Of a DNA stretch of 64,000 bases, positions 26,323 to 37,188 are shown piece by piece. Each line of letters opens with the position of its first letter. The stretch's first letter is position 1. The position numbers and the translations under genes are program-made. Source of the DNA: Acidobacteriaceae bacterium (GTDB taxonomy: Bacteria > Acidobacteriota > Terriglobia > Terriglobales > Acidobacteriaceae); NCBI GenBank assembly GCA_003134995.1, contig PLDC01000013.1, positions 1 to 64,000 of the forward strand. The letters run 5' to 3'. The notes under the pieces were generated by a model. That model saw nothing but the letters and a program-made list of their open reading frames with translations. It was not told the origin of the DNA and searched no databases.

Positions 26323-27030
26323 TCAAAACTTATCAAGCACGATCTCTTCAACGTCTTCAATATGTCGCCGCATCGCTGCTTTTGCAGCCTCGGCATCGTG
26401 GCGCTTGATCGCAGCCATGATGCGCCGGTGGCCAGCGAGCGACTTCTGCGCGCGCCCGTCCACTTGCAAAGAGCGTTCGCGGGTGTCGCGCAGCAGATCC
26501 ATGAGAATGTCAAGCACCTTCAGCACAACACTGTTGCCGGAAGCGAGCGCGACGCTATAGTGAAATTCGGCATCTTCGGCGACGGCAGCTTCGCCCTTCA
26601 TCTGCTTCTGTTCCTGCCGCCGCAGAATGTCTTCCATCTCAGAAATCTCGTCGGCAGAGGCGTTCTTAGCGGCGCGCGCGGCTAGCGGCGGTTCGAGCAT
26701 CTTTCTAAAATCCAGAAGTTCGCTTACCAGTTCGCGGCGCCGCTTCAGCGCGCTGGCAAAAGGATTGGTCACCAACTCGGAGGAAACTTCGCGAACGATT
26801 GTGCCTGCTCCCTGGCGAGGCTCGACGAGACCCATCAACTCAAGGCCACGAATCGCATCTCGAATGGAGCTGCGGCTCACGTGCAGCATCTCGGCCAGTT
26901 CCCGCTCCGAGGGCAGTTTGTCGCCGGGGCGCAGCTTTTTCAGGATCAGGCGTTCGATCTGCTGCGCGACTTCCTCGTAGACTTTGTTCCTGCGGATTAC
27001 GTCAAAGTCCGATTTGACCGCACCTATCAA
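26323..27030 (-). CDS. FadR-type GntR transcriptional regulator
   Basis: I chose the TTG at 27030 (GGAG 6 bases upstream), giving 235 residues; the longer frame upstream runs through the operator. The winged HTH (about 15-85) has KLPSERELAEMLHVSRSSIRDAIRGLELMGLV and the wing RQGAGTIV. The rest is an FCD ligand domain with the metal-site pattern (RKMLEPPLAARAA, AEDAEFHYSVALASGN, GHRRIMAAIKRHDA, MRRHIEDV). FCD proteins sense small carboxylates and usually repress. A palindrome lies 14 bases before the start and a near copy lies at the carrier promoter, so it probably controls itself, the oxidoreductase operon and the carrier. Confidence 0.9.
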   Translation of the reverse strand: MIGAVKSDFDVIRRNKVYEEVAQQIERLILKKLRPGDKLPSERELAEMLHVSRSSIRDAIRGLELMGLVEPRQGAGTIVREVSSELVTNPFASALKRRRELVSELLDFRKMLEPPLAARAAKNASADEISEMEDILRRQEQKQMKGEAAVAEDAEFHYSVALASGNSVVLKVLDILMDLLRDTRERSLQVDGRAQKSLAGHRRIMAAIKRHDAEAAKAAMRRHIEDVEEIVLDKF

Positions 27031-27043
27031 TGTGAACTCCAAG

Positions 27044-27062
27044 TGGTCCGATAAGTGGACCA
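27044..27062. promoter_or_regulatory. Predicted GntR operator, site 1 (gntR promoter)
   Basis: TGGTCC and GGACCA form perfect 6-base half sites with a 7-base spacer. The site lies 14 bases upstream of the proposed gntR start, so binding would block transcription or initiation of the whole operon. Read on the minus strand it matches the site at 17130-17148 at 17 of 19 bases. Confidence 0.7.
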
Positions 27063-27175
27063 GCGAGAGAAGTATACCCCCGCTGTCAAGCCTCTCGCAA
27101 ATATTTTGTGTGGCAGTGAGGAAGCGGCTCTGAATGCCGGCCAACTCGTGAAAGCGCGTGTCTCTCGTGCCGCTC

Positions 27176-28152
27176 TCACGCTTTTCGCTGCGACGCACGC
27201 TCCGCCAACAGCTTCGTGCAACTATACACAGTTCTTGTGTAGGGCATGGTCAAGCCGACGCACTCCCCCAACTCCACGACGGCGCCTACCAGAGCTTCCA
27301 ATTCGATCGGCCGTCCGGCTTCGAGATCCTGCAGCATTGAGGTTTTGTGTTCTCCAACTTTTTCCGCGCCGGCAATTCGCTGATCGATGGTCACCGGCAA
27401 CTCCATGCCTAACTTGTGGGACACGCCTTCCACTTCCTGCATGATGTTTTTGATCAGCGCACAAACTCCCGGATCGCGCACCATCTGAACCAGCGTGGCG
27501 CGAGTTAATGCACTGACCGGATTTAAGGAAGCGTTGCCCAGCACCTTTACCCAAATCTCGTGGCGAATGCGAGCAGTAATGGGAGCGCGCAAGCCGGACA
27601 CGACGAGCGCTTCCGCTATGCTGCGGCAGCGGTCGGAACGGCTTCCGTCCGGTTCGCCGAGTGAAATGCGATTGCCCTCGATGTGTTGAATCACTCCGGG
27701 CGCCGTAATCTCGGTCGAAAAATAAACGATCGATCCAAGCACGCGTTGCGCTTCAATGGCCGATGCAATCACGCCCGCGGGATCGACTCGCTCCAAACGT
27801 AATCCCTTCCATTCGCCGTCAAAATTCTGAAAGTACCACCAGGGAATTCCATTCTGAGTGCTGACGACTGTGGTCTCCGGACCTAACACGGGTCTTAACT
27901 GAGGCGCGAGTTGGGGCAAGCCGTGCGCCTTCACTCCGAGGAAGACAAAGTCTACCGGCCCAACTTCTTCGAGCGAACCGACGACTACCGGGCGCGCCAC
28001 GAAATCGCCTTCTGCACTCTTCACCTGCACACCATGATCCTGCATGGCGCGGAGGTGCGGCCCGCGCGCGAAAAGCGTGACATCGAATCCAGCTTGCGCC
28101 ATACGCGCACCGATGTAAGCTCCAATTGCTCCCGCACCCGCGATCAAAAATT

Positions 28153-28156
<4 letters not shown>
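27176..28156 (-). CDS. Ketopantoate reductase-like (PanE/ApbA family) dehydrogenase
   Basis: The 326-residue protein has the Rossmann NADP site GAGAIGAYIGARMAQAG (7-23), the family segment FVFLGVKAH, QNGIPWW, and the C-terminal helical domain with KVLGNASLNPVSALT (the usual catalytic Lys and Asn/Ser). Its start overlaps the ligase stop as ATGA. True PanE makes pantoate; here, coupled to an oxalyl-CoA-synthetase-like ligase, a role in reducing a 2-oxo acid such as glyoxylate or a derived semialdehyde is an alternative. A 145-base gap with the operator separates it from gntR. Confidence 0.85.
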
Positions 28157-29664
<1,508 letters not shown>

Positions 29665-29766
29665 TCGTTCATGCCTTTGGCGCGGCGTCCGGGCGTTCGC
29701 GCGATTCTCCGCACGGCGATTATAGCTTCCCCGCCGTAGAACATGTCGTGATCAAGCGCACAGTTG

Positions 29767-30555
29767 CTAGTGAACCGTGACAAAAAAATACGCGCTCATA
29801 AGGAGGCCCACGCCAATCACGACGGCTCGCATCTTTCCGGGCTCGGCCTTTTGCGCGTAGCGGGCGCCGAACCATCCCCCAACCAGGGAACCTGCGACCA
29901 TCACGGCACACTGCGGCCACAATACTGCTCCGGCCACGATGAAGGTGATCACGGCCGCAGCATTAATTGCGACAGCCAGAAGCGTCCTGATCGCGCCCAT
30001 GGCATGGATGTCACGCATCCCAAGCATCGATAGCATGGCGAGCGTCACAAAACCGATCCCGGCGCCAAAGTATCCACCATAGACAGAGAGTAGTAGTTCT
30101 GCGACGGAACTTACCACGATCGCCTGCCACGATATTTTTCGCAGATCATCGACGACCGCAGTCTTGCCAGCGAACGAGCGGATCGAATTGCCGAAGGCGA
30201 ACAGCAAAGTGCCACCCAGCAGCAACCACGGGACGAGCCGCAAAAAAGTGTGCTGCGGAGTCTTCAGCAGCAGCAGCGCACCGGCCCAACCTCCGGCAAT
30301 GCTCGTCACCAATAACGGGACTAATACCCGAAGCGGTGCGTTCAGCCGTTTCAAATAAGCGAGCGTGCTGGCCGCCAACCCCGGCCAGAGCGCGACCGTG
30401 TTCGTCGCATTGGCGGCCACGGCGGGGATCCGAATAAAAAGCAGCGCTGGGAAAGAGATGAAACTCCCGCCGCCCGCCACTGCGTTCAAGGCGCCGGCGA
30501 TTCCAGCCGCGATGAGCAGGAAGATGGCTTGGCCGAAGTGCAAATCCATACGCAT
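29767..30555 (-). CDS. TSUP (TauE/SafE) family anion transporter
   Basis: The 262 residues start at MRMDLHFGQ (ATG 30555, GGGAG 10 bases upstream). About eight membrane helices are visible, with the family signature GALNAVAGGGSFISFPALLF in the first half and GGYFGAGIGFVTLAML in the second. TSUP proteins carry sulfite, sulfonates or small organic anions. It is followed by a 102-base gap before the ligase gene upstream in the window order and shares its strand. A role with C2 acids is possible from context only. Confidence 0.87.
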   Translation of the reverse strand: MRMDLHFGQAIFLLIAAGIAGALNAVAGGGSFISFPALLFIRIPAVAANATNTVALWPGLAASTLAYLKRLNAPLRVLVPLLVTSIAGGWAGALLLLKTPQHTFLRLVPWLLLGGTLLFAFGNSIRSFAGKTAVVDDLRKISWQAIVVSSVAELLLSVYGGYFGAGIGFVTLAMLSMLGMRDIHAMGAIRTLLAVAINAAAVITFIVAGAVLWPQCAVMVAGSLVGGWFGARYAQKAEPGKMRAVVIGVGLLMSAYFFVTVH

Positions 30556-30928
30556 CAGCGACAAACTCCCGAGAAGAACCCGCACGCAGCGGCGGTGCAA
30601 ACGAGGAAACAATCTATCAGGAATTTGAAGAGGGAGTCTCCTGCCGCGGCCGTTCCCATGCACCTAAATTGCCACCTGTCCCGCCGCCCCGAAAATGCTA
30701 TAGGTATCGAACGCGTAGTGACGTGCATCAGAAAAATTTCTTGACAGTATGCATTTTTATGTGGTACACCCGCCCGGTCGAGGTAACTGGTCCGCTTTCC
30801 AGACCTCACCCAAATTCATTCGCAGATTTAGAAGTTTCGTCGCCCGAACGGACAGGGTAGCGCGCGGGCTGCTCGTTCGTGTGCCTTGAGGGAAGGCCCG
30901 CTATGCAGATTATTCCGGAGAAGACACA
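30556..30928. other. Divergent control region between TSUP transporter and porin
   Basis: This 373-base region has no convincing gene. It holds a TTGACA element at 30741-30746, without a convincing -10 at the right distance, a weak copy of the GntR operator at 30788-30806, and GGAGAA before the porin ATG. Confidence 0.5.
30788..30806. promoter_or_regulatory. Weak candidate GntR operator, site 3 (porin promoter)
   Basis: TGGTCCGCTTTCCAGACCT keeps the GGTC-N9-GACC framework of the two stronger sites and matches site 1 at 14 of 19 positions. It lies about 123 bases upstream of the porin start, comparable with the carrier site. Confidence 0.35.
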
Positions 30929-32542
30929 ATGCGCTCGCTAAGAACGGTTTTCCTGCTGCTGGTCGGTTTTATGGCGTCAGGTTGGTTCGCCCACGCTCAA
31001 GGCACGGAACCCGCGAGCAAGAACGATGGGTCAACCTCCGTGAGCGCCTCGAGGGGTGCGAGCGCCACCGAGGAAGAAGTCAACGAGTTGCGTCATGAGG
31101 TCGCGGAGTTGAAGGCGCAGATGCGGCGGCTCATCGAGGCGAGCGCGCAGACCCAAAGCGGCGCTCCACACCTCGCTCTGGTCAACGCAGTCGCGAACCC
31201 CGCTCCCGACGTCTCGCCGGCCGCTCCCGCTACCGTGGCGGAAGTCGAAGCTCTGGCGACGGAAGTTAGCGCATTGCAGGACAAGGCTAACACTGCCCCT
31301 CCGATCACCGCCGGTTGGAACGGTGAGCACTTTTTCCTGAAGAGCTCCGATGGCAACTTCACGCTTATGCCCGTCGGATACCTGGATGGGCAATACACTT
31401 TCTACAACGGCGACGGCGCGCCTCCTGACACCTTTGCCATCACGCGGGCGCGCTTCGGTGTGCAAGGCAACTACGGAAAACAACTCGACTACGCATTCCT
31501 GTTCGAGACGGCTTCCGCGCTTACCATCCGCGACGCTTACATGGATTTCAAGCCTTGGAGCGCCTTCAAGATCATGGCTGGCCAGTACAAAGTGCCGTTC
31601 TCTATGGAAGTTGGAACAGCCGATACCTCGGTCGAGTTTTATAACCGCTCCATCATTTCCGTGCTCTACCCGGATGCCGGAGGAGCTTTCCGCGCTCCCG
31701 GAATCGATGTTCATGGAGATTTGGCACACGGCGCTGCGGAGTATTGGGTCGGCCTTTTCAACGGACAGGGATTGCTGACATCGGGAACTACCAATGAGCC
31801 TGAAGTGGTTGGCAGAGTGCGCTTTACGCCCTGGAAAAATACCAAGAGCAACGAGATCAAGGGGCTGTCTTTTGGTGGTTCGTTCGAGCATAGTCGATCT
31901 AAAGGTTTGGCCAATGAACTTAGCTTCAGCGGCCTCATGAACGACAGCACCTACACGTTCTTTCCGCAGTTCAAGATCAACGGCGGAGTTGAGCGCTATA
32001 ACGGATTCTTCGCGTGGATGAGCGGCCCCTTGGGCATTCGCGGAGAATACGCTCACCTCTTGCAGAAGCGCAGCGATATCGGCTCATTAGCGCCCGGAGG
32101 CGTCGGCTTCAACACCATTCCCGGCGTTTTGGGCAACGGCGCCTACGTTTCAGCAACATACTTGCTGACCGGCGAGCGCGAACCGGAGAACGCCATCCCT
32201 CGCGTAAGGCACCCAGTGATCGGTCCCAATTCTCCGGGAGAGTCTGGAGCCCCAGGCTGGGGTGCGTGGGCTGTCAAGGCCCGCTATTCCTGGCTGGAAG
32301 GGAGAGCGAACGGCGCAACTTGCGATGCCACGACGGTGCCGGCCTGCCCGATTACGCCGGGAATCGTCCCATCGTGGAGCGACCATACCGATCAACTCAC
32401 TGTGGGCTTCAACTGGTACCTCAATTACTGGGTTCTTGTGAAGTCAGATTTCAACTTGAATCAGCTCAAGGATCCAAGTGTGCAGGGCATTCTGCCCCGC
32501 AATTACTTTGTGTTTCTTGAAGGTCTTCAGTTTCGGTTTTGA
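30929..32542 (+). CDS. Outer-membrane porin (OprO/OprP type)
   Basis: The 537-residue protein has a signal peptide (cut after AHA near residue 24), a short coiled coil (about 49-70, EEEVNELRHEVAELKAQM) as in trimeric porins, and then beta strands with alternating aromatic residues to the C-terminal phenylalanine (GLQFRF), the usual outer-membrane assembly signal. Family segments include ITRARFGVQGNYGKQLDYAFLFE, IRDAYMDFKPW and KIMAGQYKVPFSME. It belongs to the phosphate-selective porin O/P group, whose members pass various anions. Together with a weak operator copy it could admit oxalate; phosphate is the alternative, as a pstS gene lies 7 kb away. Confidence 0.88.
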   Translation: MRSLRTVFLLLVGFMASGWFAHAQGTEPASKNDGSTSVSASRGASATEEEVNELRHEVAELKAQMRRLIEASAQTQSGAPHLALVNAVANPAPDVSPAAPATVAEVEALATEVSALQDKANTAPPITAGWNGEHFFLKSSDGNFTLMPVGYLDGQYTFYNGDGAPPDTFAITRARFGVQGNYGKQLDYAFLFETASALTIRDAYMDFKPWSAFKIMAGQYKVPFSMEVGTADTSVEFYNRSIISVLYPDAGGAFRAPGIDVHGDLAHGAAEYWVGLFNGQGLLTSGTTNEPEVVGRVRFTPWKNTKSNEIKGLSFGGSFEHSRSKGLANELSFSGLMNDSTYTFFPQFKINGGVERYNGFFAWMSGPLGIRGEYAHLLQKRSDIGSLAPGGVGFNTIPGVLGNGAYVSATYLLTGEREPENAIPRVRHPVIGPNSPGESGAPGWGAWAVKARYSWLEGRANGATCDATTVPACPITPGIVPSWSDHTDQLTVGFNWYLNYWVLVKSDFNLNQLKDPSVQGILPRNYFVFLEGLQFRF

Positions 32543-32662
32543 TAGTTTCGGTTTTGATCCGGGCCTCGAGCGCTTGGGATGACTATCCAGGCGCTACAGA
32601 CCCAAGACCAATTGCTCTTGAACAGGCGGTTCGGCATGCTTCAGATCGACGGAGGAAATTCG

Positions 32663-34606
32663 ATGAAACCGAAATTATTTTCACTGCTGGCGCTCGTCGC
32701 GCTCTTTGGAGCGACTCTCATCCTGAACAGTTGCGGCGGCAGTCCCGCTGGCTGTCCCGTCTGCGGCACGGATAAGAACGGGACCATCGGATTGATTGAT
32801 GTGATGTACGTGCCCGAACACAACCCCAACGGCGAGCCCGGCGGCCCGTTCAATATTTTTGACATTAGCTGGGTCGATCCGGTCAACCGCCTGTACTACG
32901 TGTCGGACCGCATTGGCCTCGACGTTCCCGTGTTCAGCACCACCAGCGACATCGCTCTGTGGGCCATTGGCGGCGACAATTCCATTGCCGAGGCGGGCAA
33001 TAATGCCAGCAGTTGCTGGGTGGATGGCACGACCGGAGAGACTATTCCTCCCATCACCACCGCGCAGGGCAACTACACGCGGTTTGGATGCAAGACCAAT
33101 ACTTTCCGCCTTCCGGGTTTCTTCGGTCCTAACGGCCATTTCGGTGGATTTGTTGGCGGCCAATGCTGTGCTTCGCGCTCCAATAATCTCAACCCGCTTT
33201 CGGGTCCAAACGGCTTGGAAGTCTCGGGCGATGGAAATTTCCTGTTCGCTGGAAATGGCAGTTCGGCCATGTTCGTTTTTGACCTGCTACCAATGATCTC
33301 GAGCGGCTATGCGTCAGGACCCCTGTTGACCGCTGTCATACCCACCGGCACGTCTCCCGACTATGACGGTCCCACCGGCGTCACCGGGTGCATGGCGTCT
33401 GCTAATGGAAGAGCCTTCTCTGATCCGAGTTGCGGCGACCTGCGCGGCGATGAAATCGCGACTACCGGCAGCGTTGTAACTTTCCCGCAAGACGGTTCCT
33501 CGCGTTATCTGGTTTCGATCATCAACGGCGACCCGGGACTTCCCTTCGTCAGCATCATTGACGTCACGGGGGTGGTGACGCGAGGCGCGAACGCGCCGGC
33601 CGGAGCAACTCCCGCGCAGATCGACCAACTGGCGCATTGCCTGCCTTACGCGCCATTCACAACCGCCGGCTCTCAGCCTCCGTTCAGTCCTGGGGGCACC
33701 GGCACAACCTTCACCGCGAACTACGCTTCGTGCATTCTTGGCCAGATTTACTACGACAATGCCCTCCCAACGGACAACACGGTGTTAGTGGATGAGAACA
33801 ATGGTTTCGCCTGCCCCGATCCTTCTCTCCAGTTCTACGGTACGCCTGGCAACCCTGGCCCCCCTGTTCCTTCGGGCGCATCAGGCGACGCAGCTGGCTT
33901 TAACCCCGCCGTTTCTTGCCATCACGGGCCCATGCTGCGGAACTCGGCCCCCGGCACCCCCACGAACGGTATTTACTGCCCCACAGCTACGTCGTTCACA
34001 GACTGCTTCGGAGCCTTTGCGCCGGCAGGGCTGGGTGGGATGATCTATTATCCCGCTACAAACTCGTTCCTTTTGACCAACGGAAATGCGACTACCGACA
34101 TCACTGTCGGAAGTATCGACGTCATCAATCCTCTCACCCCCATCACTGTCGGCGGTGCTACTCAATATGTGCCGACAATCACCAACAGTTTTCCGATATA
34201 CAACTGCATGCCTACCGGCTTGAATCTCGGGCCTGGCACGGACGTCATGGTGGCTTGCGCTGACCATGACGGGCGCGCGTTCTCGCCGAACACCGTGATT
34301 ATTAACGGCACCACCGGCCAGGTTCTCGCTACGATTAACAATGTTGGGTTCGTGGACGAGACTTGGTATAACCCCGGAGACAACAACTACTATCTGGGAG
34401 CCAGGGACATGCCCAGCGGGCCAGTTCTCGGAGTTATCAATGCCGGGACCAGAGAGTGGCTGCAGAACGTTCCCACGAATGGCAATGCCCACAGCGTCGC
34501 GGCAGACCCGAAGAACAATCACATCTTCGTGCCACTGCCCTCGGGGGGCCAGAACTGCGAAACGATCGCCGCTGACGGTTGCGTGGGTGTGTACGCCGCG
34601 CAGTAA
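32663..34606 (+). CDS. Exported lipoprotein, possible beta-propeller
   Basis: The start is the ATG at 32663, preceded by GGAGG 7 bases away, giving 647 residues. The signal peptide ends in a lipobox (LILNSCGGS), so Cys is probably lipidated. The mature part is Gly/Asn/Pro-rich with repeated blade-like segments (DPVNRLYYVSDR, GLEVSGDGNFLFAGNG, NNYYLGARDMPSGPVLGVIN, HSVAADPKNNHIFVPLPSG), suggesting a seven-bladed propeller on the cell surface or in the periplasm. Many cysteines (about 18) suggest disulfides. It lies 120 bases after the porin gene and is probably co-transcribed. No enzyme motif is recognised. Confidence 0.75.
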   Translation: MKPKLFSLLALVALFGATLILNSCGGSPAGCPVCGTDKNGTIGLIDVMYVPEHNPNGEPGGPFNIFDISWVDPVNRLYYVSDRIGLDVPVFSTTSDIALWAIGGDNSIAEAGNNASSCWVDGTTGETIPPITTAQGNYTRFGCKTNTFRLPGFFGPNGHFGGFVGGQCCASRSNNLNPLSGPNGLEVSGDGNFLFAGNGSSAMFVFDLLPMISSGYASGPLLTAVIPTGTSPDYDGPTGVTGCMASANGRAFSDPSCGDLRGDEIATTGSVVTFPQDGSSRYLVSIINGDPGLPFVSIIDVTGVVTRGANAPAGATPAQIDQLAHCLPYAPFTTAGSQPPFSPGGTGTTFTANYASCILGQIYYDNALPTDNTVLVDENNGFACPDPSLQFYGTPGNPGPPVPSGASGDAAGFNPAVSCHHGPMLRNSAPGTPTNGIYCPTATSFTDCFGAFAPAGLGGMIYYPATNSFLLTNGNATTDITVGSIDVINPLTPITVGGATQYVPTITNSFPIYNCMPTGLNLGPGTDVMVACADHDGRAFSPNTVIINGTTGQVLATINNVGFVDETWYNPGDNNYYLGARDMPSGPVLGVINAGTREWLQNVPTNGNAHSVAADPKNNHIFVPLPSGGQNCETIAADGCVGVYAAQ

Positions 34607-34636
34607 ATGACATGCGGGATTTTATTTCCAATCGGG

Positions 34637-34666
34637 AGCCCGAGTTCGCATTCGTGAATTCGGGCT
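34637..34666 (+). terminator. Terminator of the porin-lipoprotein unit
   Basis: AGCCCGA at 34637 pairs with TCGGGCT ending at 34666, with internal extension (ttcg/gaa) around the loop, followed by TCTGCTTCT. It lies 30 bases after the lipoprotein stop and just before the convergent DUF4440 gene. Confidence 0.6.
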
Positions 34667-34686
34667 TCTGCTTCTCGTGGGGCTAA

Positions 34687-35202
34687 CTAGCGGACCTGCG
34701 TTTCCTGATAGCGCATCATTTTCCATTTACCGTCATGCTGAGTCCAAAGTTCGCCGATGAAAACTCTTCTGAAATGGAGGGTCGAGGTTCGTGGGAACTG
34801 CATACTACTCTCGTAGGTCACGAAAGCATAGTCCGGCCCGAGCGGCTGAACCTGGAACATCTGAAGCGTGTAATCGGTAAACATGCAATGTTCGACTTCG
34901 CCAAGAACATGAAGCTTGGCTCGCTCGCCGTCGCCATCGGATTCCACCGCCTGAAAGTCATCGGTGAGAAATTCCGCGTAGGCGTTTTTATCTTTTTTCT
35001 TGAACGCATCCCACGCGGCCCTCACCTTCGCTTCCAGCAAGTCAACCAGCTTGGGTTGAGCCGTTGAATTTTGCGATGGCGCGCTTTGTGATGGCGGGCT
35101 TGTGGAGGCTTTGTCCGCTGCCGCGGGTTGTTGGGCAAACGCGACGCAGGGCAGCACTAGAGCAACGCATGAACATAGCATCCAATTTTGCATCCTTCGC
35201 AT
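34687..35202 (-). CDS. Exported DUF4440/SnoaL-like protein
   Basis: The 171 residues begin with a signal peptide (MRRMQNWMLCSCVALVLPC, cut near AFAQ), a Ser/Gln/Pro-rich linker (25-50) and an NTF2-like domain (VRAAWDAFKKKDKNAYAEFLTDDFQAVESDG, YAFVTYESSM, LWTQHDGKWKMMRYQET). DUF4440 proteins are small cone-shaped folds with varied binding or enzyme roles. The start has GGAGAG 5 to 7 bases upstream. It is monocistronic and divergent from the next exported protein. Confidence 0.8.
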   Translation of the reverse strand: MRRMQNWMLCSCVALVLPCVAFAQQPAAADKASTSPPSQSAPSQNSTAQPKLVDLLEAKVRAAWDAFKKKDKNAYAEFLTDDFQAVESDGDGERAKLHVLGEVEHCMFTDYTLQMFQVQPLGPDYAFVTYESSMQFPRTSTLHFRRVFIGELWTQHDGKWKMMRYQETQVR

Positions 35203-35423
35203 CTGTTCTCTCCGTGACCGCGGGGAATCGTACTAGCCTTCAGACTGACAGTTCAAGCAGAGCTTACTATAGCCGCGGTGGGCTGTTTATCGAGAGCCTC
35301 TTTGCGAGTTTGCCGTTCGCCGGGCGCTCGGCTAGTATGAAACTCTGCCGCGAACGCGGATTTTCTCGAAACAATCGCACGCCTTATTGTGCGAATTCTG
35401 CCGAAGACTAAGGACACAGTCCG

Positions 35424-36011
35424 ATGAAAGCAAGCTCGCTGGCTCTACTCGTCCCCCTCGCGTTCACATCATTCGGATTCATAGCCATGGCGCAACAGCC
35501 CGCGGCGTGGCAGCAATCGCAAAAGACAGATGCCGCGGCTGGAACTGATTTCACACGCTTCACCCTGGCCGGAAAGTTCGTGAAATCGCCACAGGGTGAT
35601 GTCGCGAATGGTCCTACTCTCGCGCTGGATTGCGTCCCCGGCAAGGAATCTTACCGGCACAAGAGCAGGTTCGTCGGGGGGAATCTTGTGGTCGGTAGTC
35701 CCCTGAAGATTCACTACGTTGAGCCCGAAGAAATTCATGGAACGTCGTACTACCCGAAGGTTTCAATCCAATACCGCTTAGACGGTGCTAAGGAAGAAAT
35801 GGAAAAGTGGTCGCCGGGAACGGATAAAACCTCAGCCCCGGTTCCTACTTCTGCCTCTATTCCAGTAGATGCGGTGAAAAAAATGCTTCGCGCACACACC
35901 GTTGAAATAACTGCTGAGGACGCTGGGGGGGCGCCGGTCGTGATTCAGTTTGACATGCCTAACCCAGCGACCGTCGAAGAAGGCTGCAATGTAGATGAGC
36001 CTAAGAAGTGA
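35424..36011 (+). CDS. Exported protein of unknown function (195 aa)
   Basis: A signal peptide (MKASSLALLVPLAFTSFGF, cut near AMAQ) precedes a mature domain with FTLAGKFVKSP, LALDCVPG, LVVGSPLKIHYVEPEE, VSIQYRLDGAKEE and a C-terminal VEEGCNVDEPKK. The two cysteines could form a disulfide. The pattern of short strands fits a small periplasmic beta protein. I recognise no family. Similar small exported proteins are frequent around it. Confidence 0.65.
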   Translation: MKASSLALLVPLAFTSFGFIAMAQQPAAWQQSQKTDAAAGTDFTRFTLAGKFVKSPQGDVANGPTLALDCVPGKESYRHKSRFVGGNLVVGSPLKIHYVEPEEIHGTSYYPKVSIQYRLDGAKEEMEKWSPGTDKTSAPVPTSASIPVDAVKKMLRAHTVEITAEDAGGAPVVIQFDMPNPATVEEGCNVDEPKK

Positions 36012-36035
36012 GATGTGATTCTGGTCAACCGCAAT

Positions 36036-37061
36036 TTACACTAGCTCGAATTTCAATTCGCCCAGCTTTTCCAGGCTGCAAGCGATCTTGTCACCCGGCT
36101 TGAGCCAAACCTGCTGCTCTTTAGGCTTGCCCTGAATCACTCCCTGCGGCGTACCGGTGAAAATGATGTCACCGGGCTTCAACGTGATGACCCGGGAAAT
36201 GTAGCTGATCATCTTCCGTGTGCTGAAGATAAAGTCGTTTGTGTTCGAGGACTGGCGTGTCTCGCCGTTGACGCGGCACTCGACCTTCAAATTGTCGGGA
36301 TCAATCTGGTCAGCGGTCACCAGATATGGGCCGATCGGCGCGAACTGATCCGGAGTTTTGCCCACCATCCACTGCCCGCCGGTTTCGAGTTGCAGGTCGC
36401 GCGCAGTGAAGTCGTTACCGGTGGCATAGCCGGCAACGTAGGAGAGCGCGTCCGCCTCGCTTACGGCTTTCGCTTCGCGTCCGATCACCACTACCATCTC
36501 GGCCTCATAGTCGAACTTCTGGGCGAAATCTACGGGGAGCTTTATCGTGCCGTTGTGATGATTGAGTGTGGTGTTGAATTTGTTGAACAGCACCGGCTGC
36601 TTCGGAATTGGGGAGCCAATCTCAATGGCGTGCTGACGATAGTTCAAGCCCACGCAGATAATTTTTTCGGGTCGCGTCACCACGGGGCCGTATTGAATCG
36701 ACTCTTCCTTGAGGAACGCTTTTCGCGCCGCCGCCGACTTGAGCGCCGCTTCCACCAGCGCATTCAGGCTGGGCCCGTCTTCATTCTGAAGCAGGTCGTC
36801 GATAGTCGCCGGGGCATGCATGTGCAGGATCTTCGCAGCTTCGCTCACATCCAGTATCCCTTTTTCGGTCTTTACGCCTAGACGGTATTCGGTCCCCTGG
36901 CCAGACTTCTGCGAGATGTTCAGCACGGTGAGTCCGCGCGCCATGCCGCGGGCCTGAGGCGCGCCAGGCTTGGTTTCTGCAAGTGCCGGGAGTCGGCTCG
37001 TTGTTGCCAGGGCGCAAACCGCTCCTGTAGTTTTCATGAAATTCCTGCGATTCTGCTTCAT
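36036..37061 (-). CDS. Fumarylacetoacetate hydrolase-family enzyme with Tat-like signal
   Basis: The 341 residues start at MKQNRRNFMKTTG (ATG 37061, GGAG upstream); RRNFMK followed by a hydrophobic stretch looks like a twin-arginine signal, which is unusual for this family. The C-terminal FAH domain (about 130-340) has VGLNYRQHAIEIG, FNKFNT, FDYEAEMVVVIGREA (metal-binding Asp/Glu), TGNDFTARDLQ, and GDIIFTGTPQGV. Relatives split C-C bonds in 3-oxo acids or isomerise them. It lies next to a pstS gene (same strand, separated by a heptad repeat) and near a hydratase of a related fold. The substrate is unknown. Confidence 0.85.
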   Translation of the reverse strand: MKQNRRNFMKTTGAVCALATTSRLPALAETKPGAPQARGMARGLTVLNISQKSGQGTEYRLGVKTEKGILDVSEAAKILHMHAPATIDDLLQNEDGPSLNALVEAALKSAAARKAFLKEESIQYGPVVTRPEKIICVGLNYRQHAIEIGSPIPKQPVLFNKFNTTLNHHNGTIKLPVDFAQKFDYEAEMVVVIGREAKAVSEADALSYVAGYATGNDFTARDLQLETGGQWMVGKTPDQFAPIGPYLVTADQIDPDNLKVECRVNGETRQSSNTNDFIFSTRKMISYISRVITLKPGDIIFTGTPQGVIQGKPKEQQVWLKPGDKIACSLEKLGELKFELV

Positions 37062-37188
37062 TGAAGGCTCTCCTTCAACTTTCCTATTTTTTCTATGACG
37101 GGAATGCCGAGAAATTATAGAGCAAATCGGAGTTGAAGAGAATGCAGCGTATCTCCAAAAAGCGCAGATGTGGCGTGAGGCTAGGTTG

